A DNA stretch of 64,000 bases from Aminobacter ciceronei (GTDB lineage: Bacteria > Pseudomonadota > Alphaproteobacteria > Rhizobiales > Rhizobiaceae): contig NZ_JACJHY010000014.1 of assembly GCF_014138625.1 (NCBI RefSeq), positions 1 to 64,000 of the forward strand, written 5' to 3'. Made by a program: the position numbers and the translations under genes. The notes beneath the pieces were generated by a model, which was given only the letters and a program-made list of their open reading frames with translations, was not told the DNA's origin and searched no databases. This document shows, piece after piece, positions 30,218-39,851 of this stretch (the stretch's first letter is position 1; each line of letters opens with the position of its first letter).

Positions 30218-30844
30218 ATGAGCAACGACGACACATCAGGCCTGGGCCGGTACCAGAGCATGCGCCGCCTCGTGTTGGCCGTGCTGATCGTTGCGATGTT
30301 CGCGGCCTTGCTGTTCGGCCAGTCGACCTTTCCGCCCGACACCACCGTCCACGAAGTCGTCGAGATGGTCGGCATCCTTTTGATCTTCCTCGGCATCGTC
30401 GGCCGCCTGTGGTGCACGCTCTATATCGGCGGGCGCAAATCGGGTGAGGTCGTCACCGGCGGGCCCTATTCGATGACCCGCAACCCGCTCTACGTCTTTT
30501 CGACGCTGGCGGCCGCCGGCGTCGGCGCGCAGATGGGGTCGATCGTCGCCACGATCGGCTTTGCCGTACTGTGCGCGCTGGCCTTCCATGTGGTCATTCT
30601 GCGTGAGGAGCGGCATCTCGAAGCGCTTTTCGGCGCCGCCTACAAGGCCTATGTCGAAAGGGTGCCGCGTTTCTTCCCGAAGCTCTCGCTCTATCAGGAA
30701 GGCGACACCGGCAGTTTCCGGCCCAAGCTTTTGCTCAACACCTTGCTCGACGGCCTGGTGTTTCTCGTCGCCCTGCCCGTTTTCGAGCTGATCGACCACG
30801 CCCAGGTCACCGGCGCGCTACCGGTGCTGTTCCGCCTCCCCTGA
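30218..30844 (+). CDS. Isoprenylcysteine carboxyl methyltransferase-family membrane protein
   Basis: A 208-residue integral membrane protein with four to five hydrophobic segments. The conserved core GPYSMTRNPLYV and the later EERHLEALFGAAYKAY motif define the ICMT/PEMT-like methyltransferase family, which binds SAM at the membrane. Bacteria lack the prenyl-cysteine substrate, so the real acceptor, perhaps a lipid, is unknown. The start is ATG 30218; the upstream open frame to 30095 is not family-like. It lies between infC and rpmI. Confidence 0.85.
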   Translation: MSNDDTSGLGRYQSMRRLVLAVLIVAMFAALLFGQSTFPPDTTVHEVVEMVGILLIFLGIVGRLWCTLYIGGRKSGEVVTGGPYSMTRNPLYVFSTLAAAGVGAQMGSIVATIGFAVLCALAFHVVILREERHLEALFGAAYKAYVERVPRFFPKLSLYQEGDTGSFRPKLLLNTLLDGLVFLVALPVFELIDHAQVTGALPVLFRLP

Positions 30845-30882
30845 GGCCGCGGAAACATTGCGGTTGCGGCCGTTTCAGGGTG

Positions 30883-30911
30883 TTGCACTGCGCCAAACTT
30901 CCGCGTATATA
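30883..30911 (+). promoter_or_regulatory. Promoter of rpmI-rplT
   Basis: TTGCAC (30883-30888), a 17-nt spacer, then TATATA (30906-30911): the best housekeeping promoter in the window. It places a leader of roughly 135 nt before rpmI. Confidence 0.75.
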
Positions 30912-30923
30912 GCCGCGTCCCAG

Positions 30924-30953
30924 AACCGCCCGGCAGGGCATGCCGTGGCGGTT
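30924..30953 (+). other. Stable hairpin in the rpmI leader
   Basis: AACCGCC (30924-30930) pairs with GGCGGTT (30947-30953), and an inner CGGCA/TGCCG stem extends it, followed by TCATTTGCTTTT. It begins just after the expected transcript start. It could be an attenuator or an L20-binding element; the L20 idea is by analogy only. Confidence 0.5.
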
Positions 30954-31053
30954 TCATTTGCTTTTCGGGCTTTGGTCGGCCTGAAAACAACAACATGAAG
31001 GGATTTCGAAGCACTTTCGGGTGCCGCGGGATCCTGAAGAACGGAGTAGCAAA

Positions 31054-31257
31054 ATGCCCAAGATGAAGACCAAATCGGCTGCCAAGAAGCGGTTCAAGGT
31101 TACCGCGACTGGCAAGGTCCTGGCGGCTGCCGCAGGCAAGCGCCATGGCATGATCAAGCGTTCCAACAAGTTCATTCGCGATGCTCGCGGCACGATGGTT
31201 CTGGCTGAACCGGATGCCAAGAAGGTCATCAAGAATTTTCTGCCGAACGGCCTCTGA
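31054..31257 (+). CDS. rpmI: Ribosomal protein bL35
   Basis: A 67-residue, very basic ribosomal protein with the typical start [14 protein letters not shown] and the [12 protein letters not shown] motif. The frame opens earlier, but ATG 31054 gives the exact family N-terminus. rplT follows after 34 nt, the universal rpmI-rplT pair. Here infC is separated from the pair by a methyltransferase gene and a new promoter. Confidence 0.98.
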   Translation: MPKMKTKSAAKKRFKVTATGKVLAAAAGKRHGMIKRSNKFIRDARGTMVLAEPDAKKVIKNFLPNGL

Positions 31258-31291
31258 GCCCGGCCTGGACAACGTTTAAGGAGATCATGAC

Positions 31292-31693
31292 ATGGCACGC
31301 GTCAAAAGGGGCGTAACCGCCCACGCCAAGCACAAGAAGGTTCTCGAGCAGGCCAAGGGTTTCTACGGCCGCCGCAAGAACACCATCCGCATTGCCAAGC
31401 AGGCGGTGGAAAAGTCGAAGCAGTACGCTTACCGCGACCGCAAGAACCGCAAGCGCAACTTCCGCGCCCTGTGGGTCCAGCGCATCAACGCCGCGGTCCG
31501 CGAGCACGGCCTGACATATGGCCGCTTCATCGACGGCCTGAACAAGGCCAACATCGAGATCGATCGCAAGATCCTCTCCGACATGGCTATCCATGAGCCG
31601 CAGGCATTCGCCGCACTCGTGGCCAAGGCCAAGGTTGCTCTTGAGTACCTCAAGAACACCACGCCAAATGCTTTTGAAAGCGCTGTAGCTTAA
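31292..31693 (+). CDS. rplT: Ribosomal protein bL20
   Basis: A 133-residue basic protein needed for early 50S assembly, also a translational repressor of its operon in several bacteria. The conserved stretches [15 protein letters not shown] and [19 protein letters not shown] are present. The Shine-Dalgarno AAGGAG precedes ATG 31292. A strong terminator follows. Confidence 0.98.
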   Translation: MARVKRGVTAHAKHKKVLEQAKGFYGRRKNTIRIAKQAVEKSKQYAYRDRKNRKRNFRALWVQRINAAVREHGLTYGRFIDGLNKANIEIDRKILSDMAIHEPQAFAALVAKAKVALEYLKNTTPNAFESAVA

Positions 31694-31731
31694 CCAGCGC
31701 CTTCCCAAGCATCACAGACTTGATTTGGGGA

Positions 31732-31766
31732 ACCCGCGCTGGCACGGCTGGCGCGGGTTTTTCTTT
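31732..31766 (+). terminator. Rho-independent terminator between rplT and pheS
   Basis: ACCCGCGC (31732-31739) pairs with GCGCGGGT (31751-31758), followed by TTTTCTTTT. It lies 38 nt after rplT and 42 nt before pheS, so it could also act as a control point for the phe genes; I see no leader ORF rich in Phe codons. Confidence 0.85.
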
Positions 31767-31807
31767 TGCCGCAACGAACGGCCGCAGGGCCGCAACGGAA
31801 CTGGACC

Positions 31808-32893
31808 ATGAGCGATCTTGAAACTCTCGAACAATCGCTGCTGAGCGACATCGCTTCGGCCTCCGACGAGCAGGCGGTCGAGGCGGTGCGCGTCGCCGCC
31901 CTCGGCAAGAAGGGCTCGGTCTCGGAGATGCTGAAGACCCTCGGCGCGATGAGCGCCGAAGAGCGCCAGACCAAGGGGCCGGCGATCAACGGCCTGAAGA
32001 ACCGGGTCACCGACGCGCTCTCGGCCCGCAAGAGCGAGTTGCGCGATGTCGCCATTACCGCCCGCCTCGTCGCCGAGAAGATCGATGTCACCTTGCCGGT
32101 GCGTCAGTCGCCGGCCGAGCGCGGCCGCATCCATCCAATCAGCCAGGTCATCGACGAGATCGCGGCGATTTTTGGCGACCTCGGCTTTGCCATCGCCGAA
32201 GGTCCCGATGTCGAGACCGACCACTACAATTTCACCGCGCTCAACTTCCCCGTCGGCCACCCGGCGCGCGAGATGCACGACACGTTCTTCTTCCCGCCCG
32301 ACCAGAATGGCGAGCGCAAGCTTTTGCGCACCCACACCTCGCCGGTGCAGATCCGCACCATGGAGACGCAGAAGCCGCCGATCCGCATCGTCATTCCCGG
32401 CAAGACCTATCGCCAGGATTCGGACGCCACGCACTCGCCGATGTTCCATCAGGTCGAGGGCCTGGTGATCGACAAGACCGCCAACATCGCCAACATGAAG
32501 TGGGTGCTGGAGGAGTTCTGCAAGGCGTTCTTCGAGGTCCCCTCGGTCAAGATGCGCTTCCGTCCGTCCTTCTTCCCGTTCACCGAGCCGAGCCTCGAGG
32601 TCGACATCCAATGCGACCGTTCGCGTCCCGGCGAAGTACGTTTCGGCGAAGGCAACGACTGGATGGAGATCCTCGGCTGCGGCATGGTGCACCCGAACGT
32701 GCTGCGCCATGGCGGCCTCGATCCCGACGAGTATCAGGGCTTCGCCTGGGGCATGGGTATCGACCGCATCGCCATGCTGAAATACGGCATGCCCGATCTG
32801 CGCGCTTTCTTCGACGCCGATGTCCGCTGGCTCCAGCACTATGGCTTCCGCCCGCTCGACATGCCGACCCTGTTCGGTGGCCTGAGCGCATGA
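31808..32893 (+). CDS. pheS: Phenylalanyl-tRNA synthetase alpha subunit
   Basis: Catalytic alpha chain of the class II alpha2beta2 enzyme, 361 residues. The N-terminal coiled coil that contacts tRNA is followed by the catalytic domain with motif 2 ([18 protein letters not shown]) and motif 3 ([17 protein letters not shown]). The start is ATG 31808, although the frame is open to 31766. Its stop overlaps the ASCH gene by ATGA. Confidence 0.97.
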   Translation: MSDLETLEQSLLSDIASASDEQAVEAVRVAALGKKGSVSEMLKTLGAMSAEERQTKGPAINGLKNRVTDALSARKSELRDVAITARLVAEKIDVTLPVRQSPAERGRIHPISQVIDEIAAIFGDLGFAIAEGPDVETDHYNFTALNFPVGHPAREMHDTFFFPPDQNGERKLLRTHTSPVQIRTMETQKPPIRIVIPGKTYRQDSDATHSPMFHQVEGLVIDKTANIANMKWVLEEFCKAFFEVPSVKMRFRPSFFPFTEPSLEVDIQCDRSRPGEVRFGEGNDWMEILGCGMVHPNVLRHGGLDPDEYQGFAWGMGIDRIAMLKYGMPDLRAFFDADVRWLQHYGFRPLDMPTLFGGLSA

Positions 32894-33321
32894 GTGACGC
32901 TGCCGACCGATATGCCGGTGCGGTGACCTTCGCCTTCGGCGACAGCCCGGAGCTCGCCGACGAGCTGCTGGCGCTGGTGCTGTCAGGGCGTAAGACCGCG
33001 ACCTGCGGCGCCTTGCGCGACTACGGCGGCGCTGAGCCGGTGCCCGAGGTCGGCCGCAGGGATGTCGTGCTCGACGGCCAGGGCCGCCGTGCCGCTGTCA
33101 TCGAAACCGTCGAGGCGATCCAGCGCCGCTTCGACGAGGTCGATGCGGAGTTTGCCGCCGCGGAAGGCGAGGGTGACCTGTCCTATGAATATTGGCGTCA
33201 GGCCCACGAGGCCTATTTCGCCCGCAATGGCGGCTTTTCGCCTGACATGATTTTGGTTTGTGAGCGGTTCCGGGTGGTGGAAGTGCTCGACCGCAACGAC
33301 ACGAAACGAGTGAACCCATGA
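32890..33321 (+). CDS. ASCH-domain protein between pheS and pheT
   Basis: A 143-residue protein with the ASCH (PUA-like beta-barrel) fold. The GRKTATC motif near residue 32 is the conserved G-x-K-x-x-T-x-R-like loop of the family, followed by [19 protein letters not shown] and the C-terminal [10 protein letters not shown] strand. ASCH proteins are thought to bind RNA or modified nucleosides; some are N4-acetylcytidine amidohydrolases (YqfB type) or RNases. Both ends overlap the synthetase genes by 4 nt (ATGA), so it is translated in step with PheS and PheT. A link to tRNA metabolism is inference. Confidence 0.88.
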   Translation: MSDAADRYAGAVTFAFGDSPELADELLALVLSGRKTATCGALRDYGGAEPVPEVGRRDVVLDGQGRRAAVIETVEAIQRRFDEVDAEFAAAEGEGDLSYEYWRQAHEAYFARNGGFSPDMILVCERFRVVEVLDRNDTKRVNP

Positions 33322-35723
33322 AATTCACCCTCTCCTGGCTCAAGGATCATCTCGACACCGACGCCTCGCTCGACCAGATCGTCGAGCGCCTGACGTCGAT
33401 CGGCCTCGAAGTTGAGTCCGTCGACGACAAGGCGGCCCTCAAGCCTTTCGTCATTGCCAAGGTGCTGACGGCAAACAGGCATCCCGACGCCGACAAGCTG
33501 CAGGTTCTCACCGTCGACACCGGTGACGGCAAGCCCGTCCAGGTGGTCTGCGGCGCGCCCAATGCACGGGCCGGGCTGATCGGCGCCTTCGCCGCTCCCG
33601 GCGCCTATGTGCCCGGCATCGACGTGACGCTGTCGGTCGGCAAGATCCGCGGCGTTGAAAGCCACGGCATGATGTGCTCCGAGCGCGAGCTTCAGCTGTC
33701 GGATGAGCATAATGGCATCATCGACCTGCCGGCTGATGCGCCGGTCGGCACGTCCTTCGCGGCCTACGCGCATCTCGACGACCCGGTCATCGAGATCAAC
33801 CTGACGCCGAACCGTCCCGACGCCACCAGCGTCCATGGCATCGCCCGCGATCTCGCGGCGTCCGGCCTCGGCACGCTCAAGGGCGGTAAGGTCGAGCCGG
33901 TCGCCGGTGATGGCGAATGCCCGGTCAAGGTGTCGATCGAGGCGCCGGAGCTCTGCCCGGGTTTCGCGCTGCGCCTTGTGCGCGGCGTCAAGAACGGTCC
34001 CTCGCCCAAATGGATGCAGCAGCGCCTGCTGGCCATCGGCCTCAGGCCCATCAACGCGCTGGTCGACATCACCAATTACGTCACCTTCGACCATGGCCGT
34101 CCGCTGCACGTCTTCGACGCCAGCAAGGTTGCCGGCAATCTCGTCGTCCGCCGTGGCCGCGAAGGCGACAAGGTGCTGGCGCTCGACGGCCGCGAATACG
34201 CGCTGACATCGGAGATGTGCGTCATCGCGGATGACAATGGCGTCGAATCCATCGCCGGCGTCATGGGCGGCGAGCATTCGGGCTGCGACGAGAACACGAC
34301 GGACGTGCTGATCGAGTCGGCGCTGTGGGCCCCGCTCAACGTCGCCCGTACCGGCCGCACGCTCGGCATCATCACCGATGCGCGCTACCGCTTCGAGCGT
34401 GGTGTCGACCCCGAATTCATGGTTCCGGGTGTCGAGCTGGCAACGAAGCTGGTGCTGGAACTCTGCGGTGGCCAGCCGACCAGGACCGATGTGACAGGTT
34501 ATGCCGGTCACACGGCCAAGGTCGTCTCCTTGCCATTGTCCGAGGTCAAGCGCCTGACCGGTATCGAGGTGCCGAAGGCCGAGAGCCTCGACATCCTCAC
34601 CCGCCTCGGCTTTGGCGTGAGCGGCGATGGCGACGTCGTCGAGGTTTCCGTGCCGTCCTGGCGTCCCGACGTCGACGGCAAGGCCGACCTGGTCGAGGAG
34701 GTCATTCGCATCCACGGCGTCGACAACATCGCGCCGCAGCCGCTGGGCGCGCATGACGCCGTCAACGGCAAGATCCTGACCACGCTGCAGATTCGCACCC
34801 GCTCGGCGCGGCGCGCGCTCGCCGTGCGCGGCATGATGGAGGCCGTCACCTGGTCGTTCATCCCGGCCAGGCACGCCGAGCTGTTCGGCGGCGGCCAGGA
34901 CAGCCTCAAGCTGTCGAACCCGATCGCAGCGGACATGTCCGACATGCGGCCGTCGCTGCTGCCCGGCCTGATCGCCGCTGCCCAGCGCAATGCCGACCGC
35001 GGCCTCGGCGACGTCGCCCTGTTCGAGGTCTCCGGCACCTATGAGAACGACACGGCCGAAGGCCAGCGTCGCGTCGCCTCTGGTATCCGCCGCGGCACCG
35101 CCAAGCTTGAGGGCTCGGGCCGCAACTGGTCGGGCAATGCCGGCAATGTCGGCGTATTCGACGCCAAGGCCGATGCCATCGCCGCACTCGAAGCCTGCGG
35201 CGCACCCGTCGATCGGCTGCAGATCGAGACCGGCGCGCCGGCATGGTATCACCCGGGCCGCTCGGGCGTGATCAAGCTCGGCCCCAAGGTCGTGCTCGGC
35301 GCCTTCGGCGAATTCCATCCGAGGACGCTCGAAGGCCTCGACGTGTCGGGCCCGCTCTGCGGCTTCGAGGTCTATGTTGATGCCATCCCCGAACCCAAGG
35401 CCAAGCCGACCAAGACCAAGCCGAAGCTCGAATTGTCGGCCTTCCAGGCCGTAAAGCGCGACTTCGCCTTCGTCGTCGACAAGGCGGTCGAGGCCGGCAC
35501 ATTGACGCGTGCCGCCCTCGCCGCCGACAAGAAGCTGATCACGGGCGTCTCGGTCTTCGACGTCTTCGAAGGCGCATCGCTCGGCGAAGGCAAGAAGTCG
35601 ATCGCCATCGAGGTGTCGATCCAGCCGGTCGAGAAGACGCTGACCGACCAGGATTTCGAGGCGCTCGCGGCGCGCATCGTCGAGAACGTCAAGAAGCAGA
35701 CCGGCGGCGCGCTCAGGAGCTGA
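33318..35723 (+). CDS. pheT: Phenylalanyl-tRNA synthetase beta subunit
   Basis: The 801-residue beta chain with the full domain order: N-terminal tRNA-binding EMAP-like domain (about 40-150, [13 protein letters not shown]), B3/B4 editing domain with HPxxD-like features near the middle, B5, the catalytic-like domain, and a C-terminal anticodon-binding ferredoxin-like domain ([16 protein letters not shown]). It removes Tyr mischarged on tRNA-Phe. It starts 4 nt inside the ASCH gene. The next gene begins 18 nt after its stop. Confidence 0.97.
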   Translation: MKFTLSWLKDHLDTDASLDQIVERLTSIGLEVESVDDKAALKPFVIAKVLTANRHPDADKLQVLTVDTGDGKPVQVVCGAPNARAGLIGAFAAPGAYVPGIDVTLSVGKIRGVESHGMMCSERELQLSDEHNGIIDLPADAPVGTSFAAYAHLDDPVIEINLTPNRPDATSVHGIARDLAASGLGTLKGGKVEPVAGDGECPVKVSIEAPELCPGFALRLVRGVKNGPSPKWMQQRLLAIGLRPINALVDITNYVTFDHGRPLHVFDASKVAGNLVVRRGREGDKVLALDGREYALTSEMCVIADDNGVESIAGVMGGEHSGCDENTTDVLIESALWAPLNVARTGRTLGIITDARYRFERGVDPEFMVPGVELATKLVLELCGGQPTRTDVTGYAGHTAKVVSLPLSEVKRLTGIEVPKAESLDILTRLGFGVSGDGDVVEVSVPSWRPDVDGKADLVEEVIRIHGVDNIAPQPLGAHDAVNGKILTTLQIRTRSARRALAVRGMMEAVTWSFIPARHAELFGGGQDSLKLSNPIAADMSDMRPSLLPGLIAAAQRNADRGLGDVALFEVSGTYENDTAEGQRRVASGIRRGTAKLEGSGRNWSGNAGNVGVFDAKADAIAALEACGAPVDRLQIETGAPAWYHPGRSGVIKLGPKVVLGAFGEFHPRTLEGLDVSGPLCGFEVYVDAIPEPKAKPTKTKPKLELSAFQAVKRDFAFVVDKAVEAGTLTRAALAADKKLITGVSVFDVFEGASLGEGKKSIAIEVSIQPVEKTLTDQDFEALAARIVENVKKQTGGALRS

Positions 35724-35741
35724 TCGTTCTCGGGGTGCAGG

Positions 35742-36341
35742 ATGGAGCATCTGCGATACAAGGGCCTGCCGTTTGAAGACCAGCGGCAGGTCCTGCTCGA
35801 TATCCTCCTTGCCGACCCGATCGTCCGTCCGGCACTCGCCGTGGCCGAGAAACTCGCTCTGCCACAGTGGATGCTGGTTTCGGGTGCGCTCTACAACAGC
35901 GTCTGGAACCATCTGACCGGCCGCCCCGCCGGGCACGGCATCAAGGATCTCGACCTGTTCTATTTCGACGGCGCCGACCTCTCCTGGGAGGCCGAAGACG
36001 TGCATATCCGCCGGGGCAACGAGGCCTTTGCGCATCTGCCGCTGCCGGTCGAGATCCGAAACCAGGCCCGCGTGCATCTCTGGTTCGAGGATCATTTCGG
36101 CTCGCCGCGCGCTCCGCTCGGGTCGAGCGCCGAGTCGCTCGAGCATTTCGCTTCGCGCACCCATGCAGTCGGCCTCGCCCTTGTCGACGGCGCTGCGCGG
36201 GTCTGGGCGCCGTTCGGCCTCGACGATGTTTTTGCCTTCCGGATCACGCCCAATCATCGCAACGACAACCGCGCCACCCACGAGGCCAAGGGCCGGCGCG
36301 CCAGGGAGATGTGGCCGGAGGTCACCGTCTTGGACTGGTAG
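35742..36341 (+). CDS. Nucleotidyltransferase-like protein (DUF925)
   Basis: A 199-residue protein of the DUF925/NTP_transf_6 family, marked by the KDLDLFYFD motif, in which the aspartates would bind metal as in minimal nucleotidyltransferases, and by the C-terminal HEAKGRRAREMWP. Its cellular substrate is unknown. The gap to pheT is only 18 nt, so it is likely read through with the phe genes. No signal peptide is visible. Confidence 0.85.
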   Translation: MEHLRYKGLPFEDQRQVLLDILLADPIVRPALAVAEKLALPQWMLVSGALYNSVWNHLTGRPAGHGIKDLDLFYFDGADLSWEAEDVHIRRGNEAFAHLPLPVEIRNQARVHLWFEDHFGSPRAPLGSSAESLEHFASRTHAVGLALVDGAARVWAPFGLDDVFAFRITPNHRNDNRATHEAKGRRAREMWPEVTVLDW

Positions 36342-36398
36342 GCCTCTGTTCCGGGACGAATTCCGCTCCAGATTCGTTGTGCGACCGAGGTGCCGTCG

Positions 36399-36977
36399 AT
36401 GCTGCGCAACACCACTACCCGCTACGGCTGGGCGGCGATCGTCCTGCACTGGCTGATCGCGGCTCTGTTCATCGGCCAGTTCGCGCTCGGGCTGGTCATG
36501 GTCCGCATGACCAGCCAACGCACCTCCTTCGAGCTGATCCAGCTGCACAAGTCCTTCGGCTTCCTGCTGCTCGGGCTGGTGCTGCTCCGCATCGGCTGGC
36601 GGCTCGGCAACCTGAGCCCCGAGCTGCCCGACGAAGTCGACCCGCTGGAGCGCAAGGCAGCACCCACGGTGCATCTCCTGCTCTATGCCGCGCAGCTCGT
36701 CGTGCCGCTGTCCGGCTGGGCGCTGGTGTCGGTTTCGGTACTCGAAATCCCGTCGGTGCCGTTCAATCTTTTCGTCATGCCGCATCTGCCGTTGCAGGTT
36801 TCCGATGCGGCCGAGACATTCTGGGTCTTCGGCCACAAATGGCTGGCCTATGCCGGCATCGCGCTGGTTGTGCTGCACATTCTGGCGGCGCTCCGGCACC
36901 ATTTCTGGCTGCGTGATGTCGTGCTGGTTCGGATGATCTCGCCATTTTTCGCGAGGTCCCCACGAAAGCCGGAATAG
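36399..36977 (+). CDS. Cytochrome b561
   Basis: A di-haem inner-membrane b-type cytochrome of 192 residues with four TM helices. Haem-ligand histidines are expected in YGWAAIVLHWLIA, LIQLHKSFGF, GHKWLAYAGIALVVLHI and neighbours. The start is ATG 36399 with GAGG upstream; GTG 36390 is an alternative. It is followed 69 nt later by a YceI-family gene, the same pairing as yceJ-yceI in E. coli, where the roles are also unclear. Confidence 0.9.
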   Translation: MLRNTTTRYGWAAIVLHWLIAALFIGQFALGLVMVRMTSQRTSFELIQLHKSFGFLLLGLVLLRIGWRLGNLSPELPDEVDPLERKAAPTVHLLLYAAQLVVPLSGWALVSVSVLEIPSVPFNLFVMPHLPLQVSDAAETFWVFGHKWLAYAGIALVVLHILAALRHHFWLRDVVLVRMISPFFARSPRKPE

Positions 36978-37046
36978 CAGCTGCAATCCGTTCGTTTGTC
37001 TCGGTGCATGGCCCGGATGGGCCTTGCCATCAGGGAGCATGATGAG

Positions 37047-37637
37047 ATGTCCGTGCATGTTTTTGGGCGTGTTTTGGGCGCTGCAGCCCTCATTGCGGTC
37101 GGTCTGCTCGGCGACACTGCCTCGGCGGTGGCGCTGTCCGATGCGGCCGGGCGTTATGCCGTTTCCAACAACGGTTCGAGCATCCGCTTTGCCATCGGCA
37201 AGATCGGCGGCGGCGGGCTCTCCGGCGCTTTCGGCCAGTTCAAGGGGACGATCCGCATCGACGGCGGCGACATTGCCCGTTCGAAGGTCGACATCACCAT
37301 CTTTCCCGAAAGCGTCGGCACCGGTCAGGGCCGTATCGACGCCTTCCTGAAGTCGGACGCCGTCTTCGACGTCGCCAATTCACGTGAGATCACCTTCCGC
37401 TCGACCAGTGTCCGGCGCACCGGCGACAATTCGGCTGTCATCACCGGCCAGCTGACGGCGCGCGGCCACACCAACACCGAAAAGTTCACCGCCGAGCTGC
37501 AGGGCCTGAAGGGCGGACAGATCCGTTTCCGGGTCAGCGGCCAGGTGTTCCGCTCGCGTTACCAGATGGATGTCGGCACGCCGATCTATTCCAACATCGT
37601 TGCCTTCGACATGGAGTTCAGTGGCCGCCGCGGCTAA
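37047..37637 (+). CDS. YceI-family periplasmic protein
   Basis: A 196-residue secreted protein with an N-terminal signal peptide (hydrophobic core AALIAVGLLG, likely cleavage after ASA near residue 27) and a YceI lipocalin-like beta-barrel. Family marks include SIRFAIGKIGGGGLSGAFGQF and ITFRSTSV. Members of the family bind isoprenoid lipids. The start is ATG 37047, with GGGAG about 10 nt upstream. It probably forms a unit with the cytochrome b561 gene, suggesting a periplasmic redox or quinone-related role. Confidence 0.9.
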   Translation: MSVHVFGRVLGAAALIAVGLLGDTASAVALSDAAGRYAVSNNGSSIRFAIGKIGGGGLSGAFGQFKGTIRIDGGDIARSKVDITIFPESVGTGQGRIDAFLKSDAVFDVANSREITFRSTSVRRTGDNSAVITGQLTARGHTNTEKFTAELQGLKGGQIRFRVSGQVFRSRYQMDVGTPIYSNIVAFDMEFSGRRG

Positions 37638-37727
37638 ACAAGATAGGCTCTGGCATTTGGCGGCGGCTTCCGCCAATCTCCCGAAGCGGGCAATTGGGCC
37701 AGCTTTTTCCTTGTGTCCGGAGGCCAG

Positions 37728-38714
37728 ATGTTTCGTTGGGGCGTACTTTCGACAGCCAAGATCGGCCGTGACCAGCTGTTGCCGGCGATCGCCGATTCCG
37801 ACAATGGCGTGCTGGCCGCGGTCGCCAGCCGCGACGTCGGCAAGGCGCGAGCCCTGGCCGACCGCTTCGGCGCAGCACATGCCTTCGGCTCCTATGACGC
37901 GCTGCTTGCCTCCGACACCGTCGACGGCGTCTACATTCCGCTGCCGACCTCGCAACATCTCGAATGGGCGGCAAAGGCGGCCGAGGCCGGGAAGCACGTG
38001 CTGGTCGAAAAGCCGTTGGCGCTGAAGGCCGAGGACATCGCGCCGCTGATCGCCATCCGCGACCGCAACAAGGTGATCGTCTCTGAAGCCTTCATGGTCA
38101 CCTATCATCCGCAATGGCTGAAGGTGCGCGACCTGATCGCAGCCGGGGCCATCGGCAAGCTCAAGCACGTCCAGGGCGCGTTTTCCTATTTCAACGTCGA
38201 CCCCAACAACATGCGCAACCAGCTCGATCTCGGCGGCGGCGCCCTGCCCGATATAGGCGTCTACCCGACGGTCACGACGCGCTTTTCGACCGGCAAGGAG
38301 CCGGTGCGGGTGCAGGCGAGCATCGAACGCGACCCGAAATTCGGTACCGACATCTACTCCAGCGTCCGCGCCGATTTCGGCGATTTCGAACTTTCCTTTT
38401 ATCTCTCGACCCAGCTCGCCAACCGCCAGCTGATGGTCTTCCACGGCGACAAGGGCTTCATCGAGATCCATGCGCCGTTCAATGCCGGGCTCTACGACCA
38501 TCACCGCGTCGAGCTGCACAATGCCGGCCACAACGAGGCGACGGTGTTCCGCTTCCCCGGCGCTCAGCAGTACCGGCTGCAGGTCGAGACCTTTGTCCGC
38601 GCAGCGCAAGGGGGTGGAGACCACGTCTTCTCGCTCGAGCAGTCGGTGCTCAACCAGAAGGTCATCGATGCCATCTTCCGCGCCGGCGACCGTGACGGCT
38701 GGGAGGAGGTCTAG
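37728..38714 (+). CDS. Gfo/Idh/MocA-family oxidoreductase
   Basis: A 328-residue NAD(P)-dependent oxidoreductase. The Rossmann start is [12 protein letters not shown], and the family signature [12 protein letters not shown] follows near residue 95. The C-terminal alpha/beta domain has [12 protein letters not shown]. The ATG at 37728 has a strong GGAGG; a GTG at 37713 is less likely. Members act on sugars, inositols or dihydrodiols; the neighbours give no clue to the substrate. Confidence 0.88.
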   Translation: MFRWGVLSTAKIGRDQLLPAIADSDNGVLAAVASRDVGKARALADRFGAAHAFGSYDALLASDTVDGVYIPLPTSQHLEWAAKAAEAGKHVLVEKPLALKAEDIAPLIAIRDRNKVIVSEAFMVTYHPQWLKVRDLIAAGAIGKLKHVQGAFSYFNVDPNNMRNQLDLGGGALPDIGVYPTVTTRFSTGKEPVRVQASIERDPKFGTDIYSSVRADFGDFELSFYLSTQLANRQLMVFHGDKGFIEIHAPFNAGLYDHHRVELHNAGHNEATVFRFPGAQQYRLQVETFVRAAQGGGDHVFSLEQSVLNQKVIDAIFRAGDRDGWEEV

Positions 38715-38830
38715 GCCATTGGGCCTCCGGGCTTTCGAGCCTGCCCACCATCGGCCGGGCGAAGGCTGTCGTTTGCGCCATGCTGTGCTAGGGAGCGCCG
38801 CATGAAGTCGGACAATGAAGGCGCGCGGCG

Positions 38831-39529
38831 ATGATTCCCTGGGTAGTGCTCGACACGGCGAAGATTCCCGGCGGCGGCGAACTGCGGCTCAAGCAGCGCG
38901 GCACCGAGTTCTCGATCATGCTCGGCAGCAACGAGCTGATGAACAGCCGGCTGAGCGGCTCCGAGGAAGCGCTGGCCAAACTCGCCCATGAGCGCATCGG
39001 TGGCCGTTCCAAGCCCAACATCCTGATCGGCGGCCTCGGCATGGGTTTCACCTTGCGCGCAGCCCTTGCCTTGTTCGGCCGGGATGCCCACATCGTCGTC
39101 GCCGAACTGGTATCAGAGGTCATCGCCTGGGCGCGCGGGCCGATGGCCGAACTCTTCGCCGGCTGCCTCGACGACCCGCGCGTCGAAATAGTGGAGGGCG
39201 ATGTCGGCAAGCTCATCCGCGATGGCATGGGCGACTATGACGCCATTCTGCTCGACGTCGACAACGGTCCCGAGGGCCTGTCGCGCGACGCCAATGACAG
39301 CCTTTACAACTATACCGGGCTCTATGCTGCGAAGACCGCGCTGAAGCCGGGCGGCGTGCTGATCGTCTGGTCGCAAGGCCCCGACAAGTCGTTTTCGCGG
39401 CGCTTGCATGAAAGCGGCTTCGTAACCGACGAGGTCAAGGTCCGTGCCAGCACCAAGGGCAGCGGCGCTCGCCATGTCGTCTGGGTGGCGGCCAATCGCG
39501 GCGCGACGGCGGTGAAGGGGCGGAGATAG
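38831..39529 (+). CDS. Spermidine-synthase-like SAM-fold protein
   Basis: A 232-residue protein with a spermidine synthase/SAM methyltransferase Rossmann fold: the NILIGGLGMGFTLRAAL nucleotide loop, DAHIVVAELVSEV, and LLDVDNGPEG where the aminopropyltransferase has its acidic site. It lacks the usual N-terminal beta-hairpin domain length, so it may not make polyamines. The start is ATG 38831, with GAAGG upstream. The 116-bp gap before it shows nothing distinctive. Confidence 0.8.
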   Translation: MIPWVVLDTAKIPGGGELRLKQRGTEFSIMLGSNELMNSRLSGSEEALAKLAHERIGGRSKPNILIGGLGMGFTLRAALALFGRDAHIVVAELVSEVIAWARGPMAELFAGCLDDPRVEIVEGDVGKLIRDGMGDYDAILLDVDNGPEGLSRDANDSLYNYTGLYAAKTALKPGGVLIVWSQGPDKSFSRRLHESGFVTDEVKVRASTKGSGARHVVWVAANRGATAVKGRR

Positions 39530-39851
39530 GGCGGCGCCCCTTCTTCAGTGTTGATGGGAAGTCACTCACTCCGGGTGAGCGAAGCGACACCCGGGCGCGA
39601 TTGATCGGTTCGGCCACCCATGAAGCCAAGTTGCGATCCTTCGCACCCCTCTGGCCTGCCGGCCATCTCCCACACAAGGAGGGAGATTGGTCTCGTCGCC
39701 GGCGGTGCTCATCCTGCTGTATTGCAGGGATAAGCTTTGCGGCCTTATCGATTGGTCGCGGCGCCGATGACAGCTAAGATCGCCTGCAGGTCAGAAGGAT
39801 CGTTGGTGACGAGCCACCCTGTTCAAAATCTCTCCACTTCGGCGCAAAAAA
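39530..39851. repeat. Intergenic region with rhizobial palindromic repeats
   Basis: This 322-bp gap separates two convergent genes. It holds a hairpin CCGGGTG/CACCCGG (39571-39577 with 39588-39594). It also holds ATCTCCC (39665-39671) paired with GGGAGAT (39681-39687), set in CTGGCCTGCCGGCCATCTCC, a sequence I recognise as a dispersed element of Mesorhizobium-like genomes. From about 39700 to 39851 I see no feature. Confidence 0.65.

Noticed and set aside
33213-37058. Antisense frame of nearly 1300 codons across pheT and its neighbours
   Set aside because: It spans several convincing plus-strand genes and lacks any family motif. It is explained by GC-biased third positions.
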